In this document: one piece after another, positions 9,257 to 17,021 of the stretch
How the letters are laid out: every line of letters begins with the position of its first letter
Position numbering within the stretch: position 1 is the first letter of the stretch
NCBI RefSeq assembly: GCF_002002725.1
Contig: NZ_MUNW01000063.1
Span: 186,001 to 250,000 of the forward strand
Length of the DNA: 64,000 bases
Direction of reading: 5' to 3'
Source: Sinorhizobium sp. A49
GTDB taxonomy: Bacteria; Pseudomonadota; Alphaproteobacteria; Rhizobiales; Rhizobiaceae
Made by a program: the position numbers and the translations under genes
Notes under the pieces: generated by a model
What the model saw: the letters and a program-made list of their open reading frames with translations, nothing else
Database searches by the model: none
What the model was told of the DNA's origin: nothing

Positions 9257-10438
9257 ATGCCCATTGCGCTCTTTGCATTGACGGTCGCGGCCTATGCGAT
9301 CGGAACCACAGAATTCGTCATCGTCGGCCTGTTGCCGACGGTTGCCGACGACCTCAACATTACCCTGCCGCTTGCCGGCCTCATCGTCAGCGTCTACGCG
9401 CTCGGCGTCACCTTCGGCGCGCCTGTCCTGACGGCGCTGACCGGCCGGATAGAGCGCAAGCCGCTGCTCGTCGGCCTGATGGCGCTATTCATCGTCGGCA
9501 ATGCCGCAGCCGCGTTGTCGCCGAGCTACGAGCCCCTGCTGATTGCCCGCGTCGTCTCCGCCTTCGCCCACGGTGTCTTCTTCTCCGTCGGTTCGACCAT
9601 TGCCGCCGACCTCGTGCCCGAGGACCGTCGCGCCTCGGCCATCGCCATAATGTTCATGGGCCTGACGGTCGCAATCGTCACTGGCGTGCCGCTCGGCACC
9701 TGGATCGGCCAGACTTTTGGCTGGCGCGCTACCTTCTGGGCGGTCACCGGGCTTGGAGTCATCGCCCTTGCGGCCATCGCAACGCTGCTGCCGAACACGC
9801 TGACCAAGGCGCCGCCGGCCCGGCTGATCGATCAGGTGCGCGTTCTCGGCTCCGGCCGGTTGCTGATCGTCTTTGCCATGACTGCCCTCGGCTACGGCGG
9901 CACCTTCGTCGCCTTCACTTTCCTGGCGCCGATCCTGCAGGAAATCACCGGCTTTTCCGCAGGCGCCGTCAGCCTGATCCTGGTGCTCTACGGCGTCGCG
10001 ATCGCGATCGGCAACATCGCCGGCGGCAAGATCGCCAACCGTGATCCGGTCAAAGCTCTGGTCGGATTGTTCCTGGCGCAAGCGATCGTACTCGTGCTCT
10101 TCACCTTCACGGCCACATCCCAGGCCCTGACCCTGGTGACACTGGCGAGCCTCGGCTTCCTGTCGTTCGCCACAGTACCCGGCCTGCAGCTCTATGTGGT
10201 GCAGCTTGCCAAGCAGCATCGGCCCGGTGCCGTAGACGTCGCCTCGGCGCTCAACATTGCCGCCTTCAACCTTGGTATTGCCATCGGCGCCTGGCTCGGC
10301 GGCGTCATCGTTGCCTCATCGCTCGGTCTCGGCATGACGCCGATGGTCGGTTCGGTTCTGGTGGCTGGCGCTCTGCTCTTGACGCTTTTGAGCGGTGCAC
10401 TGGACCGCAAGGCAGAAACCGTCGCCCAGCCGGCTTGA
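9257..10438 (+). CDS. MFS transporter, DHA1 drug/metabolite efflux family
   Basis: 393-residue 12-TM major facilitator. The N-terminus ALTVAAYAIGTTEFVIVGLL is the signature of the AraJ/NepI/YdhP-like DHA1 group. The motif A region appears as ALTGRIERKPLLVG and the motif C region in FMGLTVAIVTGVPLGTWIG. I start at the ATG at 9257; the upstream in-frame sequence lies in the divergent promoter region. Efflux of sugars, nucleosides or drugs is typical for the family, but the substrate is not visible. Probably regulated by the divergent LysR protein. Confidence 0.88.
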   Translation: MPIALFALTVAAYAIGTTEFVIVGLLPTVADDLNITLPLAGLIVSVYALGVTFGAPVLTALTGRIERKPLLVGLMALFIVGNAAAALSPSYEPLLIARVVSAFAHGVFFSVGSTIAADLVPEDRRASAIAIMFMGLTVAIVTGVPLGTWIGQTFGWRATFWAVTGLGVIALAAIATLLPNTLTKAPPARLIDQVRVLGSGRLLIVFAMTALGYGGTFVAFTFLAPILQEITGFSAGAVSLILVLYGVAIAIGNIAGGKIANRDPVKALVGLFLAQAIVLVLFTFTATSQALTLVTLASLGFLSFATVPGLQLYVVQLAKQHRPGAVDVASALNIAAFNLGIAIGAWLGGVIVASSLGLGMTPMVGSVLVAGALLLTLLSGALDRKAETVAQPA

Positions 10439-10479
10439 CCAGGCGGCCATCTGGCCCACCTATAACCTCGCCTCTTTCC

Positions 10480-10506
10480 CGCCCGGCCGATGGCCGGGCG
10501 TTCTTT
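10480..10506 (+). terminator. Terminator after MFS gene
   Basis: Stem CGCCCGGCC / GGCCGGGCG with loop GAT followed by TTCTTT, about 40 bp after the exporter stop and before the aldo/keto reductase. Confidence 0.75.
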
Positions 10507-10526
10507 AAAAAACAAGGAGTTCCCCC

Positions 10527-11363
10527 ATGCATTCGGTCAATTCCAACGGCGCCAACATTCCTGCGCTCGGCTTCGGCACCTTCCGCATGCCCGGTGCTGA
10601 TGTGCTGCGCGTGCTGCCGGAAGCGCTGAAGCTCGGCTTCCACCACGTCGATACCGCCCAGATCTACGGCAACGAGGCCGAGGTCGGCGAAGCCATACAC
10701 AAATCGGGCGTCGCGCGGGCCGACATCTTCCTCACCACCAAGGTCTGGGTCGACAAATACGCCCATCGCGATTTTCTCGCCTCGGTTGACGAAAGCCTGG
10801 CCAAGCTCAAGACCGATCACGTCGATCTGCTTCTCCTGCATTGGCCGGGTGGCAGCGACGTGCCGATGGCGGAGCGCATCGGCGCACTGAACGAGGTGAA
10901 GAAGGCCGGCAAGGTCCGCCATATCGGCATCAGCAACTTCAACACCGCCCAGATGGAAGAGGCGGTGAAGCTGAGCGACACGCCTATCGCCACCAACCAG
11001 GTCGAATACCACCCCTATCTCGACCAGACAAAAGTGCTCGACACGGCCCGCAAGCACGGCATGTCGATCACCGCCTATTACGCCATGGCCAACGGCAAGA
11101 TCCCCAACGATCCGCTGCTGAAGGAGATCGGCGCGCGCCACGGCAAGACCGCGGCACAGGTGACCTTGCGCTGGCTGGTGCAGCAGAAGGACGTGATCAC
11201 CCTGTCGAAAACGGCAACGATCAAGCGGCTGAAGGAAAACTTCGACATCTTCGACTTCGCACTCGGCGATGGCGAAATGGCGGCGATCCACGGCCTCGCC
11301 CGTGCGGATGGCCGTATTGTCAGCCCGGAAGGCCTGTCGCCGGTCTGGGACAAGGCCGCCTGA
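10527..11363 (+). CDS. Aldo/keto reductase (2,5-diketo-gluconate reductase-like)
   Basis: 278-residue NADPH-dependent aldo/keto reductase. The catalytic tetrad is intact: Asp42 and Tyr47 in HVDTAQIYGNE, Lys72 in TTKVW, His105 in LLLHWPG. GISNFNTAQMEEA and NQVEYHPYLDQ are family blocks. The closest familiar type is AKR5 / DkgA-DkgB. It reduces aldehydes or ketones in the cytosol; the substrate is uncertain. The start codon is preceded by AAGGAG. A large hairpin follows the gene. Confidence 0.9.
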   Translation: MHSVNSNGANIPALGFGTFRMPGADVLRVLPEALKLGFHHVDTAQIYGNEAEVGEAIHKSGVARADIFLTTKVWVDKYAHRDFLASVDESLAKLKTDHVDLLLLHWPGGSDVPMAERIGALNEVKKAGKVRHIGISNFNTAQMEEAVKLSDTPIATNQVEYHPYLDQTKVLDTARKHGMSITAYYAMANGKIPNDPLLKEIGARHGKTAAQVTLRWLVQQKDVITLSKTATIKRLKENFDIFDFALGDGEMAAIHGLARADGRIVSPEGLSPVWDKAA

Positions 11364-11376
11364 CAATAGTTTGCCG

Positions 11377-11412
11377 ATCCGCCGCCGGTTAAGTTCCCAA
11401 CCGGCGGCGGAT
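11377..11412 (+). terminator. Long hairpin after aldo/keto reductase
   Basis: Perfect 14-bp arms ATCCGCCGCCGGTT / AACCGGCGGCGGAT with an 8-nt loop, 13 bp after the stop codon. There is no T-tract, so termination may be imperfect, but it separates the reductase from the next MFS gene. Confidence 0.6.
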
Positions 11413-11504
11413 GATCTATGCAGATCTCCAACGGGATCGATACCGATCCCCGGGGACATCGATGCCGATCTCCCGAGGAGACGCACTGTCTGTGGGAGGG
11501 GCCG

Positions 11505-12665
11505 ATGACGTCGAAAACCGTTGAGGTGGGCGACTTCGCTCCGGACTGGCCGGCCATCATCGCCGTCGTGCTGGGCGTCACCGCCTTCTCCGTCGCTCAA
11601 GGCCTGACCTATCCGCTGATCTCGTTGTCGCTCGAAGGCCGCGGTGTGTCTGCCGCCACGATCGGGCTCAACGCCATGGGCTTTGCCGCCGGGCTTGCGG
11701 CGGCGACCCTGTTGCTCGGCCATCTGACGCGGCTTGCCTCCGCCGACAAGCTGATTATCGCTAGCCTCTGCGGCTGCTCCTTGTGCCTCGCAACCCTTGC
11801 GTCCACCTCCTCGCTTCCTGTCTGGTTCGTCGCCCGCTTCGCGCTCGGCTTCTTCGTCAGCATGGTCTTCATGCTGGGTGAAGCCTGGCTGAACACCGCC
11901 TGTCCGGACCGGTTGCGTGGCCGGGTTTCTGGTCTCTATGGCGCAGGCATGTGCGGCGGCTTTGCCGCCGGGCCGCTGGCGATCCCGCTTCTCGGCACCA
12001 GCGGCGGCCTCGGCTTTGCGCTGCTGGCGATCTACATCGCGCTGGTTGCCTTCCTCACCGGCCTTCTGACGATGGGCGCGCGGACGCGGCCGGAACCATC
12101 GTCCACGCGCGATCTCTTCGCGTTCTTCCGGCATGCGCCGATCCTGATCCTGATGGTGCTGATGTTCGGCTTTGCCGATATTGCGGCAATCTCGGCGATG
12201 CCGGTCTATTTCGTCAAGACGGGCCACAGCCAGGCCTTTGCGGCGCTGAGCGTCACCGTGCTTGCGGTGCCGACAGCACTGGCGCAGCCCTTCGTTGGGG
12301 TGCTGCTCGACAAATTGCCCCGTCGGCGCGTGGCGATTACCGCAGCGGCGGTGGCGGCAACCGGCTATCTCGCCATTCCGCTGGTGACATCAGCACCTCT
12401 GTTGCTGGCGCTGTTCGCGCTGATCGGCGCTGCCAGCTTCGCGCTCTATACGGCCGCATTGACCATGCTCGGCGAACAGTATCGCGGCAGCATGCTGGTG
12501 GCTGGAAGTGCGGCCTTCGCGCTTGCCTATGCCGCCGGCAGCGCAGCCGGATCGGGCGCGACCGGTTTTCTCATGACGCTGATCAATCCGGCCGCCGGCC
12601 CGCTCGGCGTCGGCCTGGTGCTGGTCGTTTCCACGCTGATCTTCGCCGCCGCCGGCAGGCGATAG
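11505..12665 (+). CDS. MFS transporter, YcaD-like
   Basis: 386-residue major facilitator with 12 predicted membrane helices, resembling the YcaD group of unknown substrate (VAQGLTYPLISLSLEGRG at the N-terminus, LYGAGMCGGFAAGPLAIPLL in the middle). The start at 11505 is supported by GGGAGGGG a few bases upstream; the frame extends upstream but reads into the terminator region. It is convergent with the LysR gene, ending 9 bp away. Confidence 0.85.
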   Translation: MTSKTVEVGDFAPDWPAIIAVVLGVTAFSVAQGLTYPLISLSLEGRGVSAATIGLNAMGFAAGLAAATLLLGHLTRLASADKLIIASLCGCSLCLATLASTSSLPVWFVARFALGFFVSMVFMLGEAWLNTACPDRLRGRVSGLYGAGMCGGFAAGPLAIPLLGTSGGLGFALLAIYIALVAFLTGLLTMGARTRPEPSSTRDLFAFFRHAPILILMVLMFGFADIAAISAMPVYFVKTGHSQAFAALSVTVLAVPTALAQPFVGVLLDKLPRRRVAITAAAVAATGYLAIPLVTSAPLLLALFALIGAASFALYTAALTMLGEQYRGSMLVAGSAAFALAYAAGSAAGSGATGFLMTLINPAAGPLGVGLVLVVSTLIFAAAGRR

Positions 12666-12674
12666 GGGCTGCCG

Positions 12675-13583
12675 TCAGCGTTCGCAAAGCCGCGCGAGCG
12701 CCTCGCCAAAAATACGCGCGGCCGGTCCGAGCGGTTCGTCGATCCGGTGGACGAGATAGGCCTCGGCCGCGACCTGGCTGTTGCGACCGAGCGACGCTGT
12801 CGGCAAGCGGACGAGCCGACCCTCGGCCAGATCCCGCTCCACCTGCCAGAGCGGCAATCTCCCCCATCCGAGCCCTGCCAGGATCAATGCATGCTTGGTG
12901 TCCTGGTTGCTGACGCGGCAGGTCTGTGGTGAAAGCACGCCGAAGTCGCGCCCCTCGGAGCGCTGCGTGGGGTCCGAGAGGACGATCTGCAGATGATCAG
13001 CAAGTTCGGGGCTGCCGAGCGCGCCGTCGACAGCGCTGAGGCCGAGGGGATGCTGCGCGGCAACGACTGCGATCAGGTGCACATCCGTCAGCGCCTGCCG
13101 GCCGATCGCCGGATCGCGAAAATCCTCGCCGACCATGATGCCCAGCGTGAAGCGCCGATCGATCAGGCCATCGAGCGGGCCACCGAGCGGTGCGACCGCA
13201 AGCCTGATGGCAACGGACGGATAGGCGACCCGCATTTCCTTCAACGCCGTGCCGACGGTTGCGATCGGGAACAGCGTGTCGACGATCAGGGACAGTTCCA
13301 GCTCGATGCCCTCGCCGAGGCCACGCGCCCGGGCCCGCATGGCATCGACGCGCAGAAGGATGTCGCGTGCATTGGCAAGCAACGCCCGACCTTCCACAGT
13401 CAGCACCGGCCGGTGCCCGGAGCGGTCGAACAAGGAAACCCCGAGCCCGGCCTCGAGATTGGCGATGGCGTGGCTGACGGCAGATTGGACGCGGGACAAC
13501 CGGATAGCACCGGAGCGGAAACTGCCGCTCTCTGCAACCACCACGAACGTCCGCATTTGGTCGAGGGTCAACGCATCCAGCAT
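12675..13583 (-). CDS. LysR-family transcriptional regulator
   Basis: About 302 residues with N-terminal wHTH (LTLDQMRTFVVVAESGSFRS, RVQSAVSHAIANLEAGLG) and an effector-binding domain. An ATG four codons upstream (13595) is equally possible; neither has a strong ribosome-binding site. It diverges from wrbA and probably controls the wrbA-MFS-MBL operon through a site near 13605-13621. Confidence 0.88.
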   Translation of the reverse strand: MLDALTLDQMRTFVVVAESGSFRSGAIRLSRVQSAVSHAIANLEAGLGVSLFDRSGHRPVLTVEGRALLANARDILLRVDAMRARARGLGEGIELELSLIVDTLFPIATVGTALKEMRVAYPSVAIRLAVAPLGGPLDGLIDRRFTLGIMVGEDFRDPAIGRQALTDVHLIAVVAAQHPLGLSAVDGALGSPELADHLQIVLSDPTQRSEGRDFGVLSPQTCRVSNQDTKHALILAGLGWGRLPLWQVERDLAEGRLVRLPTASLGRNSQVAAEAYLVHRIDEPLGPAARIFGEALARLCER

Positions 13584-13604
13584 GATCGATTCCATAGATC
13601 AGTT

Positions 13605-13621
13605 TGATGAAGTTTATATCA
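13605..13621. promoter_or_regulatory. Candidate LysR site upstream of wrbA operon
   Basis: TGAT-N9-ATCA dyad in the 120-bp AT-rich divergent region between the LysR gene and wrbA. The size matches the usual LysR box, but short arms make chance occurrence possible. Confidence 0.3.
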
Positions 13622-13703
13622 CTTTTTCAGATCATCCAAAACATCCATCCTCCCTGACATCGGCGGCAGCAAATCGACCGCAAGCGGAACAAGGGAAACC
13701 GAA

Positions 13704-14336
13704 ATGACAAAGATCCTCGTGCTTTACTACTCTTCCTACGGCCACATCGAGACGATGGCTGCGGCCGTCGCCGAGGGCGCACGGGCCGCAGGCGCGAGCG
13801 TTTCGTTGAAGCGCGTGCCCGAGATCGTGCCCGAGGCTGTCGCGATCAAATCCGGCTACAAACGCGAGCAGGCAGCACCGGTCGCAAGCGTTGCGGAATT
13901 ACCAGATTACGACGCGATCATCCTGGGCACGCCGACCCGTTTCGGCAACATGGCCGCGCAGATGAAGAACTTTCTCGATCAGGCGGGCGGCGTCTGGGCC
14001 AAGGATGGCCTGGTCGGGAAAATCGGCAGCGTCTTCACCTCGACCGGCAGCCAGCATGGCGGTCAGGAATCAACCATTCTTGCGACGCATACGGTGCTGC
14101 TGCATCTCGGCATGGTGATCGCCGGCTTGCCTTACAGCTTCAAGGGCCAGATGCGCATGGACGAGATCACCGGCGGCTCGCCCTATGGCGCCTCGACGCT
14201 CGCCGACGACGGCAATGGCGGCGACCGGCAGCCAAGCGCCAACGAACTCGATGGGGCACGTTTCCAGGGCCGCCACGTCGCCGAACTGGCGCAGGCACTG
14301 GTCGCCGGCAGGGAACGCGTAGCGGAGTTCGCATGA
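13704..14336 (+). CDS. wrbA: NAD(P)H:quinone oxidoreductase WrbA
   Basis: Flavodoxin-fold FMN enzyme, 210 residues, reducing quinones by two electrons to limit redox cycling. WrbA blocks are clear: FMN phosphate loop [45 protein letters not shown] and [15 protein letters not shown]. First gene of an operon; its stop overlaps the next start (ATGA at 14333). A second, more divergent flavodoxin-like protein lies at 50166. Confidence 0.93.
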   Translation: MTKILVLYYSSYGHIETMAAAVAEGARAAGASVSLKRVPEIVPEAVAIKSGYKREQAAPVASVAELPDYDAIILGTPTRFGNMAAQMKNFLDQAGGVWAKDGLVGKIGSVFTSTGSQHGGQESTILATHTVLLHLGMVIAGLPYSFKGQMRMDEITGGSPYGASTLADDGNGGDRQPSANELDGARFQGRHVAELAQALVAGRERVAEFA

Positions 14337-15544
14337 TGTCTGCGGTCGTCGCTTATACCCCGGAAAAAACCGACTGGATCGCCGTCACTGCCGTCGTAAC
14401 GGCCGGCATGGTTGCCGCGATGCAGGTCGGCAAAGGGCTGATCGCCGGCCCCCTGCTCCAGGCTGATCTCGGCCTCGACCTTGCGGCGCTCGGCTGGATC
14501 ACGTCCGTCTTTGCGATCGTCGGCGTCGTCGGCGGCATGCCGGTCGGCGCCATGGTCGCGGCCATCGGCGACCGCCGCATGGTCTGCGTCGGCATGGGCA
14601 TCCTCCTCATCGGCATCCTGATCGGTGCAGCGAGCCCGAACTTCACGTTGCTCATCCTGTCGCGCATCTTCGAGGGCTTTGGCTTCCTGCTCGTCGTCGT
14701 CGCCGGTCCAGCGATCCTCATGCGCATTGTCGCGCCCACGCGGCGCGACCTGGTCTTTGCGCTCTGGAGTTGCTTTATGCCGGCCGGCATGGCGATCGCC
14801 ATGCTCTCAGGCCCGCTGTTTGCCAGCTGGCAGGCGATCTGGTGGAACAACGGTCTCATCGCGCTCCTCAGCCTGCTGACCGTCATCGCGGTTGTATCCC
14901 CGTCGCAGGCTACGGGTCGCGCAACTGCCGGCGGTCTGCGGGCAGATATTGCAACGACGCTGACAAGCCGTGGGCCGCTACTGCTCTTTGCCCTGTTCGC
15001 CCTCTACAGCCTGATGACCTTCACGCTGTTCAGCTTCCTGCCGATCCTGCTCGTCGCGCGCATGAACATTTCGCTCGGAACTGCAGGCCTGCTCAGCGCC
15101 CTCATCACGCTAGCCAACGTCATCGGCAATCTTGTCGCCGGCACCATGCTGTCTCGTGGCGTCGGCCGCAGCCGTCTGGTCATCGCTGCCGCCACGCTGA
15201 TGGGGACCTCCGGCCTCTGGATCTTTCTCTCGCAATCGGGCGATACGCTGACCTTTGCATTGTGCGTGCTGTTTTCGGCGATCGGTGGGCTGATCCCCGC
15301 GACCTTGATCTCGACGGTGCCGATGCTGTCGCCACGCCCGTCGCTCGCGCCTATGGCGATGGGCCTGTTGATGCAGGGAAGCAATCTCGGGCAGCTTGTC
15401 GGCCCCGTTGCAGTCGGAACCGCAATCGAAGTCTACGGCTGGACATCGGGCGCTGCCTTCATCGGCACCGGCGCGCTCGCCTGCATCCTCCTTGCCAACA
15501 CCCTTGATCGCGCCCTGCGCGCCAAGGCCGAGGAGAAAGCATGA
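14333..15544 (+). CDS. MFS transporter in wrbA operon
   Basis: 403-residue major facilitator with 12 predicted helices. The N-terminal half contains [19 protein letters not shown] (motif A region) and [16 protein letters not shown]. The ATGA overlap with wrbA and the ATGA overlap with the following MBL gene show tight translational coupling, so exporter, quinone reductase and hydrolase-like protein probably serve one detoxification or resistance task. The substrate is unknown. Confidence 0.86.
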   Translation: MMSAVVAYTPEKTDWIAVTAVVTAGMVAAMQVGKGLIAGPLLQADLGLDLAALGWITSVFAIVGVVGGMPVGAMVAAIGDRRMVCVGMGILLIGILIGAASPNFTLLILSRIFEGFGFLLVVVAGPAILMRIVAPTRRDLVFALWSCFMPAGMAIAMLSGPLFASWQAIWWNNGLIALLSLLTVIAVVSPSQATGRATAGGLRADIATTLTSRGPLLLFALFALYSLMTFTLFSFLPILLVARMNISLGTAGLLSALITLANVIGNLVAGTMLSRGVGRSRLVIAAATLMGTSGLWIFLSQSGDTLTFALCVLFSAIGGLIPATLISTVPMLSPRPSLAPMAMGLLMQGSNLGQLVGPVAVGTAIEVYGWTSGAAFIGTGALACILLANTLDRALRAKAEEKA

Positions 15545-16188
15545 TGGAGCATCTGTTCGATACCCTCTATGGCGCCGGAGCGGAGCATCTCAGCTTCGCG
15601 CCCGATTTTACCGGTCGCGCCTTCGTGCTTCGTCGCAATAGTGGCAACCTCACCGTCTACGCCTCGCGGCGATTGGCCGAGGAGGCCGAAAGCCTTGTTT
15701 CGGCGGGCACGACAATACGGCAATACATCAACCACCATCACCAGGCGATGCCGTCGTGCGATTGGGCTTCAGAACACCTCGGCGCGCCGTTGTTCGGCCC
15801 AGAGCTGGAACGCCGACAGATCCTGGCCCATTGCCGCATGGGTGGCAGCTTTGCCGATCGCGAATTGTCGTTCCCGGACTTCGAAGTGATCCCCACGCCC
15901 GGGCACACGGCAGGCTCGGCCTGCTTCCTCTGGGACGACGGCCAGCGTCGCTACCTCTTCACCGGCGATACGATCTTCCTGAACGACGGGCGATGGATCG
16001 GCGCTGTTTTGAACAGCAGCGACAGGGTCGCCTATCTCGCCTCGCTGGCGCTGATCAAGACGCTCTCCTTCGACGTTCTGGTGCCGAGCCTGGCAAAGGG
16101 CGCGCCGTTTCACCTGACCGATAAGAGGGAAACGGAACGCCAGATCGATGCGATGATGCGGCGACTTGAACGCGGCGCAGACGGTTGA
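15541..16188 (+). CDS. Metallo-beta-lactamase-fold protein with degenerate metal site
   Basis: 215 residues with the MBL fold: His122 in TPGHTAGSA and Asp143 in FTGDTIF are present. The usual HxHxDH motif, however, reads H65-H-H67-Q-A69-M70, so the Asp and third His that bind the second metal are missing. The protein may use one metal, have lost hydrolase activity, or act in binding. It overlaps the MFS stop by ATGA and is the last gene of the wrbA operon; a strong terminator follows. Confidence 0.82.
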   Translation: MMEHLFDTLYGAGAEHLSFAPDFTGRAFVLRRNSGNLTVYASRRLAEEAESLVSAGTTIRQYINHHHQAMPSCDWASEHLGAPLFGPELERRQILAHCRMGGSFADRELSFPDFEVIPTPGHTAGSACFLWDDGQRRYLFTGDTIFLNDGRWIGAVLNSSDRVAYLASLALIKTLSFDVLVPSLAKGAPFHLTDKRETERQIDAMMRRLERGADG

Positions 16189-16216
16189 TCGTCGATCGAG
16201 AATAGAACACGGCAAC

Positions 16217-16252
16217 AAAAAGCCCACCGGCGCGAGCACCGGTGGGCTTCTT
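16217..16252. terminator. Bidirectional terminator
   Basis: Stem AAGCCCACCGG / CCGGTGGGCTT (11 bp, perfect) with an 8-nt loop, A-rich on the left and T-rich on the right. It ends the wrbA operon on the plus strand and the 16272-16664 gene on the minus strand. Confidence 0.9.
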
Positions 16253-16271
16253 CAGATGCGCCCGGAAGGGA

Positions 16272-16664
16272 TCAGACGAACTGGCTGAGGCCCGGGACCG
16301 AGGCGACGACTTCGTCGACGACGTCGGCGCCAGCCTTTTCCTTTGCGAAAGCAATGGTTTCCTTGGCAAGCGAGGTGATCTCGCCCATGCCGAGGCCCTG
16401 GCTCATCAGCTGCTGGCCGAGCGCCATGACACCGCCGCCGCCGATCGCCGACATCAGGCCGCCGAGCAGACCGCCACCGCCCGTGCCTTCGCCGTTGTAC
16501 TGTGCGATCAGGTCGGTTGCGCCTGGGATCGATTCGATCATCTGGGCAACCGGGCCGTCAGCCGCTTCGCGCTGCAGAAAGCCGAGGATCATGCCGACAG
16601 CCTTTTCAGCCGTCGCAGGCTCGAGGCCGACATTCTCCGCTACGCGCGTGACCAGTTCATTCAT
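16272..16664 (-). CDS. Conserved small protein, DUF2267/DUF2780-like
   Basis: 130 residues without signal peptide. An N-terminal helical part (MNELVTRVAENVGLEPATA) is followed by a glycine-rich segment (GEGTGGGGLLGGLMSAIGGGG, residues about 58-78) and a C-terminal helical part (GEITSLAKETIAFAKEKAG). The architecture resembles DUF2780/DUF2267-type bacterial proteins of unknown function. The start is preceded by AGGGAG. A perfect 16-bp palindrome overlaps its promoter region (16686-16701). Confidence 0.78.
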   Translation of the reverse strand: MNELVTRVAENVGLEPATAEKAVGMILGFLQREAADGPVAQMIESIPGATDLIAQYNGEGTGGGGLLGGLMSAIGGGGVMALGQQLMSQGLGMGEITSLAKETIAFAKEKAGADVVDEVVASVPGLSQFV

Positions 16665-16685
16665 GGATAACTCCCTCGTTGAATT

Positions 16686-16701
16686 TTGACGTTGACGTCA
16701 A
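16686..16701. promoter_or_regulatory. LiuR/MerR-like palindrome upstream of the DUF gene
   Basis: Perfect palindrome TTGACGT-TG-ACGTCAA, 22 bp before the start of the minus-strand gene at 16664. Its layout (seven-base arms, two-base centre, ACGT core) matches sites bound by MerR-family LiuR-type regulators in proteobacteria. No such regulator gene is in the window. Confidence 0.45.
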
Positions 16702-17021
16702 GGTAAATGATCGCTTTGGGAATAACAAGCGACGATGGATGGAATACCGGGCAATTCACCGGCTTTCAAACGCTCCCTCGCGCACGCCTCGCAGTGCGAT
16801 CCCATGGCTCGGGCCGATCGTTTCACGGCCGCGACCGCTTGGCAATGCGACCGATCTACCCCTGCTTGAACAGCACCGTTTCAGGGTTGAGCGTTACAAT
16901 CGCCTTGTTGCCGGGTGGAGCAGCACCGCCTATAACAGAAGCGAGCCACATTTCGATGACGGGCCCGGCAGACAAGCCGCGAACCGCCCGCTTTCATTGA
17001 TGAAACGGAGATGAAGCCCAC
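16702..17021. other. Intergenic region with candidate promoter for the HerA-like gene
   Basis: About 320 bp without a supportable gene. A sigma-70-like promoter is visible: TTGCCG at 16908-16913, a 17-bp spacer and TATAAC at 16931-16936, which would start transcription near 16943, about 80 bp before the HerA-like start codon. Short open frames here lack coding character and ribosome-binding sites. Confidence 0.45.

Noticed and set aside
10305-12227. 640-codon open frame on the minus strand across the aldo/keto reductase and MFS genes
   Set aside because: It is the high-GC antisense shadow of two well-supported plus-strand genes and shows no domain, only Arg/Gly/Asp-rich sequence.
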